From positions 1 to 64,000 of the forward strand of contig NZ_VFIA01000007.1 in NCBI RefSeq assembly GCF_014282275.1: 64,000 nt of DNA, in the 5' to 3' direction. This stretch comes from Spirosoma utsteinense. GTDB lineage: Bacteria; Bacteroidota; Bacteroidia; Cytophagales; Spirosomataceae. The notes below the pieces were generated by a model that searched no databases, was not told where the DNA came from, and was given only the letters and a program-made list of their open reading frames with translations. Shown here one piece after another: positions 63,883 through 64,000 of this stretch; position 1 is the first letter of the stretch, and each line of letters begins with the position of its first letter. Both the position numbers and the translations under genes were made by a program.

Positions 63883-64000
63883 TTACAACGTCCCGCGCAG
63901 GGTGAGCACCAGGTTGCGGCCCGGTGCGCTGATGCCCGACGCGAAAACCCGGTAGCTTCGGTCCAGTATATTCTCCAGGGCGGCCTGCATCTGCACGTGC
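63883..64000 (-). CDS. TonB-dependent receptor, C-terminal end (partial)
   Basis: Only the last ~38 residues lie in the window; the gene enters from the right edge. The reading LENILDRSYRVFASGISAPG followed by RNLVLTLRGTL and a stop is a typical TonB-dependent receptor C-terminus (xNL-D-x-Y-R-x-x-x-S-G-I-x-x-P-G-R, then an outward-facing last strand). It is upstream of the BNR-repeat gene in the same direction. Confidence 0.9.
   Translation of the reverse strand, partial: HVQMQAALENILDRSYRVFASGISAPGRNLVLTLRGTL

Overview
The window is bacterial chromosome from a member of the Bacteroidota, most likely Cytophagales and close to Spirosoma or its relatives. This is inferred from base composition slightly above 50% GC, Bacteroidota-type promoters (TTGACA or TTTG-like -33 with a TAnnTTTG -7 box), few Shine-Dalgarno sequences, and lineage-typical families: GH92, DUF2911, DUF4142, BNR-repeat secreted proteins, and a TonB receptor with an N-terminal carboxypeptidase-regulatory-like domain. 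No database search was possible, so species and homology statements rest on recognised motifs.

Layout. 1-700: 5' end of a 16S rRNA gene on the minus strand, with its leader and three nearly identical tandem promoters about 140 bp apart. 700-11300: tyrS, queA, a membrane protein, cobalamin adenosyltransferase, ilvE, a lipoprotein, a BamA-like outer-membrane protein, an MFS sugar transporter with a fructokinase-type kinase, and a second lipoprotein with an odd start. 11480-18770: a trans-4-hydroxyproline catabolic operon (Hyp-derived imino acid deaminase, epimerase, FAD oxidase) downstream of a DPP4-type peptidase and an M1 aminopeptidase; together these could take Hyp/Pro-rich peptides to free amino acids and then to 2-oxoglutarate semialdehyde. 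18900-31300: lgt, yidD, a GroES-like protein, sialate O-acetylesterase, NmrA-like reductase, DUF2911, acyl-CoA dehydrogenase, a GMC oxidoreductase with its subunit-3 partner, and a DUF4142 protein. 31460-41900: a serine hydrolase, two paralogous MFS carriers flanking a sodium/solute symporter, an amidase and a GH92 mannosidase. 42120-48380: a TonB-dependent siderophore receptor with a clear promoter, then aldehyde dehydrogenase/EthD/DUF779 genes divergent from an AraC regulator. 48480-50180: an AT-rich two-gene cassette of unknown function (winged-helix-like/DUF488 fusion plus an unrecognised partner). 50340-59160: a seven-gene tripartite ABC efflux operon that carries its own NtrC-type activator and NtrY-like kinase. 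59390-64000: a PepSY membrane protein, a 1076-residue BNR-repeat secreted protein, and the C-terminus of another TonB receptor.

Two observations stand out. First, a near-consensus sigma-54 promoter (TGGCAC-N5-TGGCA) with a palindromic candidate enhancer about 95 bp further upstream sits before the efflux operon, which itself encodes a sigma-54 activator; this implies self-contained regulation. Second, many gene boundaries hold very long inverted repeats. One has 40-nt arms with a single mismatch, one is a three-copy dispersed family, and several are palindromes built from short repeated words. Their number and perfection go beyond ordinary terminators. The AT-rich DUF488 cassette is the best candidate for an undescribed, horizontally acquired system.
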